From Ruminococcus albus AD2013 (GTDB lineage: Bacteria > Bacillota > Clostridia > Oscillospirales > Ruminococcaceae), in assembly GCF_000526775.1 (NCBI RefSeq), contig NZ_JAGS01000001.1:1736001-1800000 (forward strand): a stretch of DNA of 64,000 bases, in the 5' to 3' direction. Positions 14,930 through 24,109 of the stretch are shown piece by piece; position 1 is the first letter of the stretch; each line of letters opens with the position of its first letter. The notes under the pieces were generated by a model that did not search any database, was not told the origin of the DNA, and was given only the letters and a program-made list of their open reading frames with translations. A program made the position numbers and the translations under genes.

Positions 14930-17134
14930 TTAGCTGAGACTCCAACTATCTACAGATGCATTGTTATTGAATACGAAATAGAGATCGTTCTTGCCGCTGA
15001 GATCTACAACAGGAACGGTGATTTCCTGCATGGAAGAACCTGCGGGTATCTCAACATATGTAACTGCTTTTCCGCTTGCACTGCCCGTGCATACCTTTAC
15101 GATACAGCCTGTGCTTGAAGAAGCCTTGAGTGTCAGGTTCTGAGCGTTGCTTCCGCAGTCAACGCCCTGAACACGGTACCAGCTGCCCTTCTTGGCCTGT
15201 ACGATAGAGTTTCCGCTGCCGCTGATGGTGATGCCACCCTGATGCGAAAATGTAGCTGCACGCTGAGTCTTGTATGGATCAAAGGACTTGATCTGGCTCA
15301 AACCCTTCTTAGTGCCTGTAACAGCCTGTATAGTACCATCGGAATTGATGTTCACCTTGTCGATATGAGTGCTGCGGTATCCGCCCTTGAGTCCCATGCT
15401 GTCCTGTAAGTACTGTGCATGGTATGTCAGGTACCACTGATTGTTGAACTTGAAGAATGTGTGGTGGTTGTTTCCGCCTGTGCCGAAGAATGTACCTATG
15501 CCCTTGAATGCTTCGCCCTTGTAGGTGAAGGGGCCGAGAGGACTGCTGCTGACCATATAGTTGATAGCGCCGCCTGTCAGGCCATACTGATTTCCGCCGG
15601 TGTTGAAATTAGAGCAGTAGCTGTAATAGTACTTGCCGTTGAACTTGTGTATACCGCTGTCCTCAAAGAGATAAGGCGCATCGATTGCCTGAGGTGTACC
15701 AACGATAGAAGTCATATTATCGCTGAGCTTTACGCATCTTGCAGTCTTAGGATGAGCGTACTGTGAGTTGGGAACACCGCCGCCGAAGTACAGGTAGCCT
15801 GTGCCGTCGTCATCGACCAGTACAGCGGGGTCAAACAGCCATTCAACGTTGCCGCAGTTAGGAGTCTGACGGGAGATCAGTGCCTTGCCGATAGGATCTT
15901 TCCAGGGACCTGTGGGGCTGTCAGCTTCCAGTACAGCTATTCCGTTGCCGCCGTTTGCAAAGTAAAGGAAGAACTTCTCCTTGCCGTTGATCTTCTTATG
16001 GCAGGCAGTAGGTGCCCAGGAATTTCCGCCCCATTTGCAGAGACCGTTAGAACCTGCAGCATTGATGAGGCCGTGATCTGTCCAGTTTACAAGGTCATCG
16101 GAAGAAATACATCTCAGGCAGTTTATGGAACTGTACTCGATGTCCTTGACCTTGCCGTTGCTGTACAGCAGATGGTCATCTGTCATAAAGATGTATACTC
16201 TGCCGTTGTATTCCATTACTCCGGGATCTGCGCCGAAATACTGGGATATCAGAGGATTGTTCTCGCTATCCTTCTTATAGCATTTTTCAAGATTTACATA
16301 ACCGAACTTACTTGCCATTTCTGTGAGATCTATCTTATATACTGTCGGGAACTTGTCTATCTTGCCCAGGATATAATCCTGAAGTGCGCTGATATCATCG
16401 CTGTTTACTTCACCGCTCTTGTCAACATCGGCAGCCTTTTCGGAATTCGTATCCTCGAATCCTCTTATCAGTCCGCGCTTGGCAAGAAGAAGATCCATAA
16501 CATCTATATCGCCGTCAAAATTGACATCGCCTCTGCCGTCGCGCTTAGGCTTTGAACTGCTGCCTGAACCGCCTACACTTACGACCTTTGCTTCATCGAT
16601 ATAGAAATTGCCTGTGACATCAACGGTCTCAACATAGAGTATCATATCGCTTGCATCATCGGGAAGCTGGAAACTGGGGTTTGAAAGCTCCATCCACTGT
16701 CCGCGGGAAGCTGTGCCCTCAGCTATGTGAGCGTAGTTTACAGTACCGGTAGAATCGGTGTACTGCAGTGAGAGCAGGAAGGTCTGCTGGCTCTCGCCAT
16801 CTTCATAGTCTACGTGTACGCTGAAGCTGTAGCTCTGACCGGGTATGAAATACGAGGTATCAAGAGTTTTCTGAAGGCCTTGCCATGCACTTGTACGGTC
16901 TTTTATGAGAAGAGCGTTGGTTCCGGCAAAAGGATGTCTGCCGCTGAGCGTTAACTCGCCTGCGCCTCTGACTTCCCAGTTATCACTGCTGTCCTCAAAC
17001 GTATCATAGTAGTAATAGCTTTCCTCGGCATTTGCGCTTGTAGCAACATCTGACGGGAATGCTGATTGTGAAAAAAGCATAGCACCCGCTAAAGCCGCGG
17101 TAGTCAGCTTTTTAACATTCGAGCTGATTTTCAT
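14930..17134 (-). CDS. CBM22-dockerin-GH43-CBM6 arabinofuranosidase/xylosidase-type enzyme
   Basis: A secreted protein of 734 residues from the ATG at 17134, which has GGAGG 8 bases upstream; an upstream extension is rejected. Order: signal peptide, CBM22-like module (DTFEDSSDNW.VRG ... IDEA, about 40-180), dockerin (about 200-260, loops DVNFDGDIDVMD and DVDKSGEVNSDD), GH43 propeller (about 280-600) and C-terminal CBM6-like module (about 610-734). GH43 acids are visible as FGADPGVM, LFDPAVL and LFEDSGIH. The arrangement fits GH43 subfamily 29-type arabinoxylan-debranching enzymes; the exact bond is inference. It is a clear paralogue of 43595-45922. Its dockerin has the two halves in the opposite order to those of the GH5 and arabinanase proteins. 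Divergent from a GH5 gene. Confidence 0.9.
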   Translation of the reverse strand: MKISSNVKKLTTAALAGAMLFSQSAFPSDVATSANAEESYYYYDTFEDSSDNWEVRGAGELTLSGRHPFAGTNALLIKDRTSAWQGLQKTLDTSYFIPGQSYSFSVHVDYEDGESQQTFLLSLQYTDSTGTVNYAHIAEGTASRGQWMELSNPSFQLPDDASDMILYVETVDVTGNFYIDEAKVVSVGGSGSSSKPKRDGRGDVNFDGDIDVMDLLLAKRGLIRGFEDTNSEKAADVDKSGEVNSDDISALQDYILGKIDKFPTVYKIDLTEMASKFGYVNLEKCYKKDSENNPLISQYFGADPGVMEYNGRVYIFMTDDHLLYSNGKVKDIEYSSINCLRCISSDDLVNWTDHGLINAAGSNGLCKWGGNSWAPTACHKKINGKEKFFLYFANGGNGIAVLEADSPTGPWKDPIGKALISRQTPNCGNVEWLFDPAVLVDDDGTGYLYFGGGVPNSQYAHPKTARCVKLSDNMTSIVGTPQAIDAPYLFEDSGIHKFNGKYYYSYCSNFNTGGNQYGLTGGAINYMVSSSPLGPFTYKGEAFKGIGTFFGTGGNNHHTFFKFNNQWYLTYHAQYLQDSMGLKGGYRSTHIDKVNINSDGTIQAVTGTKKGLSQIKSFDPYKTQRAATFSHQGGITISGSGNSIVQAKKGSWYRVQGVDCGSNAQNLTLKASSSTGCIVKVCTGSASGKAVTYVEIPAGSSMQEITVPVVDLSGKNDLYFVFNNNASVDSWSLS

Positions 17135-17216
17135 GTCAATTCCTCCCTCTGGATGTGTATAAAAAACAACTAAAAACCGTGTCGTTATATTGGCACATAT
17201 CATATTTTGTTATTTT

Positions 17217-17245
17217 ATTATACCAAATTCATTCAAAGCGGTCAA
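17217..17245 (-). promoter_or_regulatory. Promoter of the CBM22-dockerin-GH43 gene
   Basis: On the minus strand, TTGACC, 17-bp spacer, TATAAT. Confidence 0.75.
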
Positions 17246-17620
17246 CTCAAATCATGAACATTTGACGTAAAAAGTGGATATTATTATGTTCAATTATTTA
17301 TTATTTTTATCAAAAATTCAATGTTATCAGACAGGTCAAAACATCCGAAAATGCCGTCCACTGCGTATTCAAACCATACAGAACACTCTTTGGACATTAT
17401 TTCTGCAAATGCTAATATCCTGATATTATCTGAAATGCGCAGTGTCCAAAAATGCATTTCGCCTGAAAGTAGAAAATCAAAGTATGATATCTACACCAAT
17501 ACTCATCTGAATTTAACCTATCACAGCATTTACCGTCCGCATATTTTGAAATCGATTTCAACAATATCACGAAAATATAAAGCAGTAATCGGTCAATTCG
17601 CGGAAAAATGTTTTTACTTA

Positions 17621-17649
17621 TTGACAATCTTCTTATAATATTGTATAAT
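17621..17649 (+). promoter_or_regulatory. Consensus promoter of the GH5-CBM37-like gene
   Basis: TTGACA, 17-bp spacer, TATAAT. Confidence 0.85.
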
Positions 17650-17663
17650 ATCAGCATATTAAA

Positions 17664-17691
17664 CTGCCTGAGATATCTCAATATCAGGCAG
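17664..17691 (+). promoter_or_regulatory. 5' UTR hairpin of the GH5 gene
   Basis: Perfect 8-bp stem CTGCCTGA / TCAGGCAG at the predicted 5' end of the mRNA, just before the GAGGGGAA ribosome binding site. It may stabilise the transcript. Confidence 0.5.
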
Positions 17692-17711
17692 CCGAAGAGG
17701 GGAATGTATTT

Positions 17712-19493
17712 ATGTTAAAAAAACTGATCTCAGGGCTGACCGCTGCAGCATCTGCCTGCACGATAGTCCTCGCTCCGGCTTCAGGGATAGCCGAAAAAAG
17801 CGCTGCTGTAATTCCTGCATCCGCAGCAACTGCTGATTCCTATCACGATGACTGGCTGCACGTAAACGAAAATGCCGAAGTAGTTGATATGAACGGTAAT
17901 CCTGTATGGATGACAGGCTGCAACTGGTTCGGATATAACGTTGGAAGTCAGGTATTCGACGGCGTATGGAGCCTGAATATGCATCAGGCGCTCAACGAGA
18001 TAGCAGACCACGGCTTCAATCTGCTTCGTGTACCCATGTCCACCGAGATACTTCTGCAGTGGAAAAACCGCAAGCCCGATCCTATCATCAAGCTGAACGA
18101 ATGGAAGAATCCCGAGCTCACACTTGAAGGTGTCGAAGGCGGTACTCCCATGTACAGCTTTGATATCTGGAACAAGGCTGTGGAATGGTGCAGAGAGAAC
18201 GGTATCAAGATAATGATGGACGTTCACTGCGCTACTACCAATGCCGCAGGTCATAACTACGCACTGTGGTACGACAGCAACTACAGCGAGAAGGACTGGC
18301 TCGATGCACTGGCATGGTTCGCTGACTACTACAAGGACGATGATACGATCATCGCCATCGACCTCAAGAACGAGCCCCATGGCAAAAAGGACGATGGTAT
18401 CTTTGCTAAATGGGACGGCTCCAGCGATGCCAACAACTGGCGTTATGCCGCTGAAAAGGGCGCTAAAGCCTGCCTCGATAAGAACCCTAACCTCCTCATA
18501 ATGGTAGAGGGCATAGAGGTTTATCCTAAGTTTGAAAAGGGCTTCGACTGGAATTCGGGTTCCACCGATTATGCTCATTACGGCGATCCCGATTATCAGC
18601 CTTACCACGGCGCATGGTGGGGCGGCAACTTCCGCGGCGCAAGGGATTATCCTGTAAACCTCGGCAAGTATCAGAGCCAGCTGGTATACTCACCCCATGA
18701 CTACGGTCCTCTGGTTTACGAGCAATCATGGTTCCACCTGCAGGGTAAGGGTCCTAACTATACAAGCTATAAATTCGACAGAAAATCTCTGCTTAAAGAG
18801 TACTGGTATGATTCATGGGCTTTCCTTGTTGAAGAGAAGATCTCTCCCCTGCTGATGGGCGAATGGGGCGGACGTATCGACTCTGTCAACGATCCCTCGG
18901 GTGCAAACAAGCACTGGATGGAAGTTCTCCGTGACTATATGATAGAAAAGCGTATCCACCACACCTTCTGGTGCTTCAACGAAAATTCCAGCGATACAGG
19001 CGGACTTATCGCCAGCGACGGCAACTGGGATCACTGGGACGAAGAGAAGTATGAATTCGTTAAGCCCTCGCTCTGGCAGGACGAAAAGGGAAAATTCATC
19101 AGTCTTGACCATAAGATAAAGCTTGGTAAGTCCGGAAATGGTATATCCCTCAGCGATTATTATTCCACTTCACATTCCGATCCTGATCCCGATCCGGATC
19201 CTCAGCCTCAGAATAATGATTATCCTAAGAACGTTAAGGTCAATTACAGCACACAGTATCACCAGGTACAGTTTATCTGGGATAAAGTTCAGGGCGCTGA
19301 CAAGTACGGCATCGCTGTATACCTGGCAGGAAAATGGAGAGTACAGACTTCCAATATCACAACTAACAACTATGTAACTCCCAAGAACCTGACACCCGGC
19401 ATGACCTACAAGGTTGCAGTTGCTGCAAGAGTGAACGGCAAGTGGAACACCACAGACCCCATCAAGAACGCAATAACTGTTACTATTAAGTAA
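17712..19493 (+). CDS. GH5 cellulase with C-terminal CBM37-like module
   Basis: A 593-residue secreted GH5 enzyme, predicted endoglucanase. Signal peptide about 1-40. The catalytic domain (about 45-460) has E221 in DLKNEPHG (acid/base) and E384 in LLMGEWGG (nucleophile), with substrate-side VHCATTN and SPHDYGP motifs typical of this clan. A (DP)n-QPQNND linker leads to the C-terminal module (about 505-593) with QYHQVQF, GIAVYLAGKW and VNGKW. No dockerin is present, so attachment to fibre or cell surface presumably depends on the C-terminal module. It is divergent from a dockerin-bearing GH43 gene and has a strong promoter, an mRNA 5' hairpin and a terminator of its own. Confidence 0.93.
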   Translation: MLKKLISGLTAAASACTIVLAPASGIAEKSAAVIPASAATADSYHDDWLHVNENAEVVDMNGNPVWMTGCNWFGYNVGSQVFDGVWSLNMHQALNEIADHGFNLLRVPMSTEILLQWKNRKPDPIIKLNEWKNPELTLEGVEGGTPMYSFDIWNKAVEWCRENGIKIMMDVHCATTNAAGHNYALWYDSNYSEKDWLDALAWFADYYKDDDTIIAIDLKNEPHGKKDDGIFAKWDGSSDANNWRYAAEKGAKACLDKNPNLLIMVEGIEVYPKFEKGFDWNSGSTDYAHYGDPDYQPYHGAWWGGNFRGARDYPVNLGKYQSQLVYSPHDYGPLVYEQSWFHLQGKGPNYTSYKFDRKSLLKEYWYDSWAFLVEEKISPLLMGEWGGRIDSVNDPSGANKHWMEVLRDYMIEKRIHHTFWCFNENSSDTGGLIASDGNWDHWDEEKYEFVKPSLWQDEKGKFISLDHKIKLGKSGNGISLSDYYSTSHSDPDPDPDPQPQNNDYPKNVKVNYSTQYHQVQFIWDKVQGADKYGIAVYLAGKWRVQTSNITTNNYVTPKNLTPGMTYKVAVAARVNGKWNTTDPIKNAITVTIK

Positions 19494-19510
19494 TCTTTCA
19501 CATACCATAT

Positions 19511-19539
19511 AACGGCAGTTTCTTCGGGAACTGCCGTTT
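19511..19539 (+). terminator. Terminator of the GH5 gene
   Basis: Stem AACGGCAGTT / AACTGCCGTT with loop TCTTCGGG. Confidence 0.8.
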
Positions 19540-19555
19540 GCTTTTACAAAAATAA

Positions 19556-19590
19556 AAACACCGTCCATACCATAAAAAGTACAGACGGTG
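19556..19590 (-). terminator. Terminator of the cooS operon
   Basis: Stem CACCGTC / GACGGTG, with TTTTT following on the minus strand. Confidence 0.75.
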
Positions 19591-19624
19591 ATCTTATTGC
19601 ATCGGAAGATACGACGATATTTTA

Positions 19625-19945
19625 CTACCTGCTTTTTTTGCTGAGAATAGCACTTTTAAGTGCGCCCGTGGGGTCTTTCACCAGTAAAACGATGACCCAG
19701 ATGACCAGTGCCAGGGCGATGACCGACAGACCAAGGAAGGCATCATTCAGCATATCTGCACCTGCGGGCTGAAAGTATTCAGCACCGCTTTCAAGATATT
19801 CGACCACTGCATCAACGAGCCACATTAGAGATGCGCCCCAGAACATATACAGCAGAACGCCTGTCTTCAGCTTTCTTGCTTTCTCACTTGAATACCATAC
19901 CACAGTAGATATAACCGCCGCGATAACTGTTATCAGTAGTGTCAT
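19625..19945 (-). CDS. Small three-helix membrane protein downstream of cooS
   Basis: 106 residues with three hydrophobic segments (about 1-17, 28-48 and 68-90) and a basic C-terminus (ILSKKSR), so the tail is probably cytoplasmic. I do not recognise the family. Its ATG overlaps the stop of the preceding gene by four bases (ATGA), giving translational coupling as the last gene of the cooS operon. Conserved-looking features are an acidic stretch between helices 2 and 3 (EYLESGAEYFQPAGAD) and a WYSSEKARK loop. With its partner it could form a membrane platform or channel for the CODH-like protein, but this rests only on operon position. Confidence 0.75.
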   Translation of the reverse strand: MTLLITVIAAVISTVVWYSSEKARKLKTGVLLYMFWGASLMWLVDAVVEYLESGAEYFQPAGADMLNDAFLGLSVIALALVIWVIVLLVKDPTGALKSAILSKKSR

Positions 19946-20334
19946 GCTGTGGCACCAGCTTTCTTTTCAGATTTATTATCAGAAGCTGTTATCTTATTTG
20001 AAACTATCACCAGACCTGCCCAGACGGCGGTAACAAGTATCGCCATAGCAGACCCCGAAGTCGCCATCTCATGGAGCATTTCCGCGGTATCAGCAGGATC
20101 ATTTGCCGCTGTCAGAAATGGGAAGAAAGGTGTTACCTCACCATGCCATACGTGTTCAAACGCCAGCAGTCCCGAACCGCCCCACAGCATACCGTTGAGC
20201 CATTTCAGCTTATCTGCAAAACCGATCTTCATCCGGCTGCCATCCTTGTCCTCACTTTTCTCCTTTTTTGCGACTACCTTCTGTATAACAGTCGTAACTA
20301 TCGCCTCTGTTGCAGGCACTACAAAACAAGCCAT
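19942..20334 (-). CDS. Small membrane protein immediately downstream of cooS
   Basis: 130 residues, not recognised. The N-terminus is hydrophobic (ACFVVPATEAIVTTVIQKV), followed by a charged segment (KKEKSEDKDGSR), then a hydrophobic hairpin (WLNGMLWGGSGLLAFEHVWHGEVTPFFPF) and a final helix (AMAILVTAVWAGLVIVSNKI). It has His residues near the second segment (EHVWHGE) and two Met-rich stretches, possible metal or haem contacts but unproven. It starts 15 bases after the cooS stop with a GGAGG box, and its stop overlaps the next start. It therefore belongs to the same transcript as cooS. Confidence 0.75.
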   Translation of the reverse strand: MACFVVPATEAIVTTVIQKVVAKKEKSEDKDGSRMKIGFADKLKWLNGMLWGGSGLLAFEHVWHGEVTPFFPFLTAANDPADTAEMLHEMATSGSAMAILVTAVWAGLVIVSNKITASDNKSEKKAGATA

Positions 20335-20349
20335 TTTTATTCCTCCAAA

Positions 20350-22473
20350 TTATTTATCCCAGCCAAGCGCTTTTCTCTTGGCTTTCATATCAGCAACTAT
20401 CTTCTCGCCCAGCTTTACAGGGTCTGTATCAACATTCATGGACGAACCCAGTGTCTCCAAAGTACCGTATTTCAGGAACTCGATAACATTCTTTGAACCG
20501 TATATCTGTGCTTCAACACAGTGATATGAGCTTATACCGTTCAGCCTGAATCCCAGTGCCGCATCTATGCCCTTTTCGTTGCCCCATTCAGGCGATGAAA
20601 ATGCAAAAGGCATCTCATACATCTTATGGCCCAGCGCACCTGCAACTCCTGCAAATATTCCCGATGAACGTGTATTATCGATACATTCTCCCACGTGCCA
20701 TACAGGGGGCAGGTCGGGTTCAAGGAACTCTCTCAGGCTCTCTCCTGCTTTCTCTTTGCCCGATACAGCACAGTATCCCAGCTTCATAAGCGGGAAAGAA
20801 GCACAGCCGTTGGAGATTATCAGAACATTGTTTTTCAGCAGAACATCAGCCACATCTACGATGCACTTTTCGTACAGCACCTTGGGATTGTTACATCCCA
20901 CCATGTTCACGATACCCAGTATCCTGCCGTCCTTTATAGCTTCCGCAAGGGGCTTCATGCTGCCGAAACGCTTGTGGATATATTCCACCGAGAAACCGAC
21001 TTCTGCTTCCACCTCATATGGCGGTATGTAAACTGGTATACCCTTTCTTGCTTCAAAGCTTTCGATAGCACGGCGAACGATCTTTTCGGCAAGCGCCTTT
21101 GTTTCGCCGATATTTGAATGATGATGATCGTATTCATATCGTTCAGCACCGGGAAGTCTCGCTGACTCACTGGTAGTAACAACAGTGGTCTTGAAGCAGT
21201 GTGCAACTTCCATGATGGACGGGAATACGTCCTGAACATCAGCCACCCAGAGATCAAGTGCGCCTGTTCCCAGTACCAGTTCAGCTGATACAGCATTTGA
21301 AAGCGGGATAACTCCTGCATATCTGTACATAGCCGAAAGCCCCGAACAGCATATGCCGTAAAAACGTATGCCCTTTGCACCTGCTTTTTTGGCGAGTTCT
21401 ATCAGGTCTTCACGCTTTCCTGCTTCAACTATCTGGCTTACAAGCAGAGGCAGATGACCATGTACCGCGATATTAACATATCCCTTTTCAAGCGCACCGA
21501 TATTGACCTTTGAAGTCACTCTGTCGCCTACGCCGAAAAGGCTGTCCGTTGCGATAGATGCACCTACAACTCCCGAGAATGTGAACGCCAGACCACATCT
21601 CAAAAACTGCTGCATTACCGACTTCCAGTCGCCGTCGGTCGCACATCCGGATTTGTGATAAGCTTCAAAAACTTCATGATATGCGCTTATGGGCAGGATA
21701 TCCAGATCTTTCCATACTTCCTGTCTTTCAGGAACAGCACAGGCTGATATGGTCTTGTACTCACCGGGCACCGATCTTGACATATCTTCCAGCAGTGCGT
21801 CCGCAAGATCTTTGGCAACATTTTTCAGCTGACGGTTCTTCTGCTTTATGCCGAAAGCTTCCGCCGTTGAACGTATCTTCTGTTCGCCCATTATGGGAAC
21901 ATCAAGCTTGCCCTCTGCCGCCCATTTCAGTGCAAGCATTACTTCTCTCGCGTGCATACCATGCTGTGCAGCACCTGCCGCAGCGGAACGGAGAAGATTT
22001 CTTGCAACGATGAGGTCTGCATCAGCACCGCAGATACCCTTTGGGGATTTCGCAGTTATACGACATGGTCCCATATTGCATATCTTACAGCATATGCCTG
22101 CCAGACCGAAATTACACTGAGGTTTCTGCTTATCAAAGCGGTCGAACGCAGTATCTATACCAAGCTGTTCCATGCGCAGCAACATTTCCCTTACAGCAGG
22201 GTCTGGGGTCTGATCGATGACGTCCTGCTTGCTGGGAAAAGTCTTTTTATACTCGGTAACAGCGTTCATATAATCCCTGATGAATGCCTGCGGATCATCA
22301 GCCTCACCCTCACTATGGCTTGCTTTTAATATCACAGTAGGGATACCGTGTTCATCAAAGCCGATGATGTTTCTGTGTGAATGGATATGTGCAGGCGAAT
22401 GATGGTCATGTTCGTGATGATGTTCATGATGATGCTCATGCTCGTGACAGTGTTTATGTTTATTCTCGCTCAT
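20350..22473 (-). CDS. cooS: Anaerobic carbon monoxide dehydrogenase-like protein with His-rich N-terminus
   Basis: 707 residues, longer than the usual 630-640 because of an N-terminal His-rich extension (about 18 His within residues 1-33). The body is clearly the CooS catalytic-subunit family: the cysteine cluster GICCKICNMGPCRI with a following GICGADAD binds the B- and D-type Fe-S clusters. C-cluster ligands are visible as His in AVHGHLP and Cys in GICCSG, VGCNNPK, NGCAS and HVGECIDN. The DVQC cysteine of classical enzymes is instead Asp (D415, codon 21229-21231, DVQDVFPS). A normal Ni-Fe C-cluster may therefore not form, and activity could differ from CO oxidation. The gene has its own promoter and is followed by two small membrane proteins. 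Acetyl-CoA synthase genes are not seen nearby. Confidence 0.88.
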   Translation of the reverse strand: MSENKHKHCHEHEHHHEHHHEHDHHSPAHIHSHRNIIGFDEHGIPTVILKASHSEGEADDPQAFIRDYMNAVTEYKKTFPSKQDVIDQTPDPAVREMLLRMEQLGIDTAFDRFDKQKPQCNFGLAGICCKICNMGPCRITAKSPKGICGADADLIVARNLLRSAAAGAAQHGMHAREVMLALKWAAEGKLDVPIMGEQKIRSTAEAFGIKQKNRQLKNVAKDLADALLEDMSRSVPGEYKTISACAVPERQEVWKDLDILPISAYHEVFEAYHKSGCATDGDWKSVMQQFLRCGLAFTFSGVVGASIATDSLFGVGDRVTSKVNIGALEKGYVNIAVHGHLPLLVSQIVEAGKREDLIELAKKAGAKGIRFYGICCSGLSAMYRYAGVIPLSNAVSAELVLGTGALDLWVADVQDVFPSIMEVAHCFKTTVVTTSESARLPGAERYEYDHHHSNIGETKALAEKIVRRAIESFEARKGIPVYIPPYEVEAEVGFSVEYIHKRFGSMKPLAEAIKDGRILGIVNMVGCNNPKVLYEKCIVDVADVLLKNNVLIISNGCASFPLMKLGYCAVSGKEKAGESLREFLEPDLPPVWHVGECIDNTRSSGIFAGVAGALGHKMYEMPFAFSSPEWGNEKGIDAALGFRLNGISSYHCVEAQIYGSKNVIEFLKYGTLETLGSSMNVDTDPVKLGEKIVADMKAKRKALGWDK

Positions 22474-22504
22474 AATACCAGCCTCTCTTAAAAATACAAT
22501 TCAT

Positions 22505-22533
22505 ATTATACCACAACACTATGAATTGTTCAA
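22505..22533 (-). promoter_or_regulatory. Promoter of cooS
   Basis: On the minus strand, TTGAAC, 17-bp spacer, TATAAT, between the ABC operon and cooS. A TGAA-TTG-TTCA inverted repeat overlaps the -35 and may be an operator. Confidence 0.7.
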
Positions 22534-22562
22534 TACCCTGTCTGAAAAAATCACCTGATAAA

Positions 22563-23333
22563 TCAGATATAATACTCTATATATTCGTCGGTCTTCATAT
22601 TGAAAAGTTCAAATATACGGTCACGGACGTATAAAAAGTTCTCACCTGTCCTGTTTCGGTGTTCGCCAAGAGGGACTTTTACGATACTCTTTATCCTGCC
22701 GGGGTCTGCCATCATCACAACTATCCTGTCAGCAAGAAATACTGCTTCTTCGATATCGTGGGTAACAAATATGATAGTCTTTTTCTCCTCGTGGGATATC
22801 CTTAGGATATCCTCCTGAAGCTTCATTCTTGTGATAGCATCAAGGGCACCGAATGGTTCGTCCATGAATATGATATCGGGGTCAACCGCAAGACCTCTTG
22901 CTATGGCAACTCTCTGCTGCTGTCCACCCGAAAGCTGTCTGGGATAGCGCTTTTCATACCCGCTCAGCCCCACCAGTTCAAGGTACTTCTTCGCAATTTC
23001 CGCACGCTCGGACTTGGGAACTTTTTTTGATTCAAGTCCCAGTTCCACATTTTTCTGAACATTTCTCCAGGGGAGAAGTCCGTAATTCTGGAAGATGGTT
23101 ATGTTGTTGATCGAGGGTGAAGTTACTTCCTTTCCGTCAATCGTAACAGTACCGCTGTTGACCTTTTCAAACCCTGCCAGCGCGTTCAGAAGTGTACTTT
23201 TTCCACAGCCGGAAGGTCCCAGAAGGCATATAAATTCTCCCTTGTCAATGCTGAGAGAAACGTTATCCAGTGCAACAAACTTTTTGCCGTCCTGAACATA
23301 ATTCTTGCAGGCATCTTTTACCTCAATATACAT
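22563..23333 (-). CDS. ABC transporter ATP-binding protein, NitT/TauT type
   Basis: 256 residues with Walker A GPSGCGKS, Q-loop in TIFQNYGLLPW, signature LSGGQQQR, Walker B IIFMDEP and switch His in VTHD. It is closest in character to the SsuB/TauB/NrtC group and powers import by the adjacent permease. The ATG at 23333 overlaps the permease stop (TGATG) and has GGGGAGG upstream; a GTG 18 bases earlier is less likely. It is the third gene of the binding protein-permease-ATPase operon and is followed by a weak hairpin and then cooS. The substrate cannot be read from the sequence; the neighbouring CODH-like gene hints at a link, possibly a metal or cofactor. Confidence 0.92.
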   Translation of the reverse strand: MYIEVKDACKNYVQDGKKFVALDNVSLSIDKGEFICLLGPSGCGKSTLLNALAGFEKVNSGTVTIDGKEVTSPSINNITIFQNYGLLPWRNVQKNVELGLESKKVPKSERAEIAKKYLELVGLSGYEKRYPRQLSGGQQQRVAIARGLAVDPDIIFMDEPFGALDAITRMKLQEDILRISHEEKKTIIFVTHDIEEAVFLADRIVVMMADPGRIKSIVKVPLGEHRNRTGENFLYVRDRIFELFNMKTDEYIEYYI

Positions 23334-24097
23334 CACGCAGCACCTCCCCACGATTTAAGTATCACTTTTTCGATGAGTTTCAGCAGACCGTCAAGCAGTA
23401 TTCCGATAATACCGATCACAAGTATCGTCGCAAGAAGTATATCCGCGCGGATATTGTTTCTCGCATCAATTATCTGATAGCCGAGTCCCGACTGTGCGCC
23501 CACCATCTCACCTGCAACAAGGAATATCCATGCAGTTCCCAGCGCAAGGTGGATACCGTTTGCTATCTGCGGGAACGCCGCAGGGAAAATAACTTTCCAC
23601 GTAAGCGCAGGCTGTCTGATACCGAAGTTCTTTGAAACTTTCAGGTACACAGGGTCGATATTTCCCACCGCCGACACCGTTGAAAGCAGCACAGGGAAAA
23701 ATGCCGCAATAAATATTATAACGATAGCAGGAACATCACCTATACCGAACAGCAGAACGATAAAAGGCATCCACGCTGTAGGTGAGATAGGTCTTAAAAG
23801 CTGTACCGCAGGATTTATGTACTGAAACAACTTCGGTACTCTTCCAAGTATCAGTCCCAGTACCACAGCAACGATCACCGAGCTGAAATATCCCGTAACA
23901 AAGCGGTACATACTCGTTCTTATATTCTCAAACAGTTTTCCGTTCTCTATCAACTCTACCAAGGCATCAAATGCCATTTTAGGTGATGGGAACAAAGCCT
24001 TATCATAACTGCTGACAGAGAACAGCAGCTGCCATATCAATATCAGTATCGAGACCGATATGATAACGTTTTTCAGTGAGAGCAGTTTTTTCATCAT
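23333..24097 (-). CDS. ABC transporter permease, NitT/TauT type
   Basis: About 254 residues with six predicted membrane helices and the cytoplasmic EAA-type loop (ILLDGLLKLIEKVILKSW at the C-terminus, and A-S-K-F-G-like SKNFGIRQPALTWKVIFPAAFPQI at about 165), as in SsuC/TauC. It forms the homodimeric channel for the adjacent ATPase. The ATG at 24097 is preferred because AAGG lies about 7 bases upstream; a GTG at 24103 would be too close to it. It starts 12 bases after the binding-protein gene ends. Confidence 0.92.
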   Translation of the reverse strand: MMKKLLSLKNVIISVSILILIWQLLFSVSSYDKALFPSPKMAFDALVELIENGKLFENIRTSMYRFVTGYFSSVIVAVVLGLILGRVPKLFQYINPAVQLLRPISPTAWMPFIVLLFGIGDVPAIVIIFIAAFFPVLLSTVSAVGNIDPVYLKVSKNFGIRQPALTWKVIFPAAFPQIANGIHLALGTAWIFLVAGEMVGAQSGLGYQIIDARNNIRADILLATILVIGIIGILLDGLLKLIEKVILKSWGGAA

Positions 24098-24109
24098 TAT
24101 CACGCCTTA

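Larger units (their letters stand above)
17135..17711. other. Divergent intergenic region between GH43 and GH5 genes
   Basis: Holds the two outward promoters and about 370 bases of AT-rich sequence between them in which I see no gene. Shared regulation of the two enzymes from this region is likely. Confidence 0.6.
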
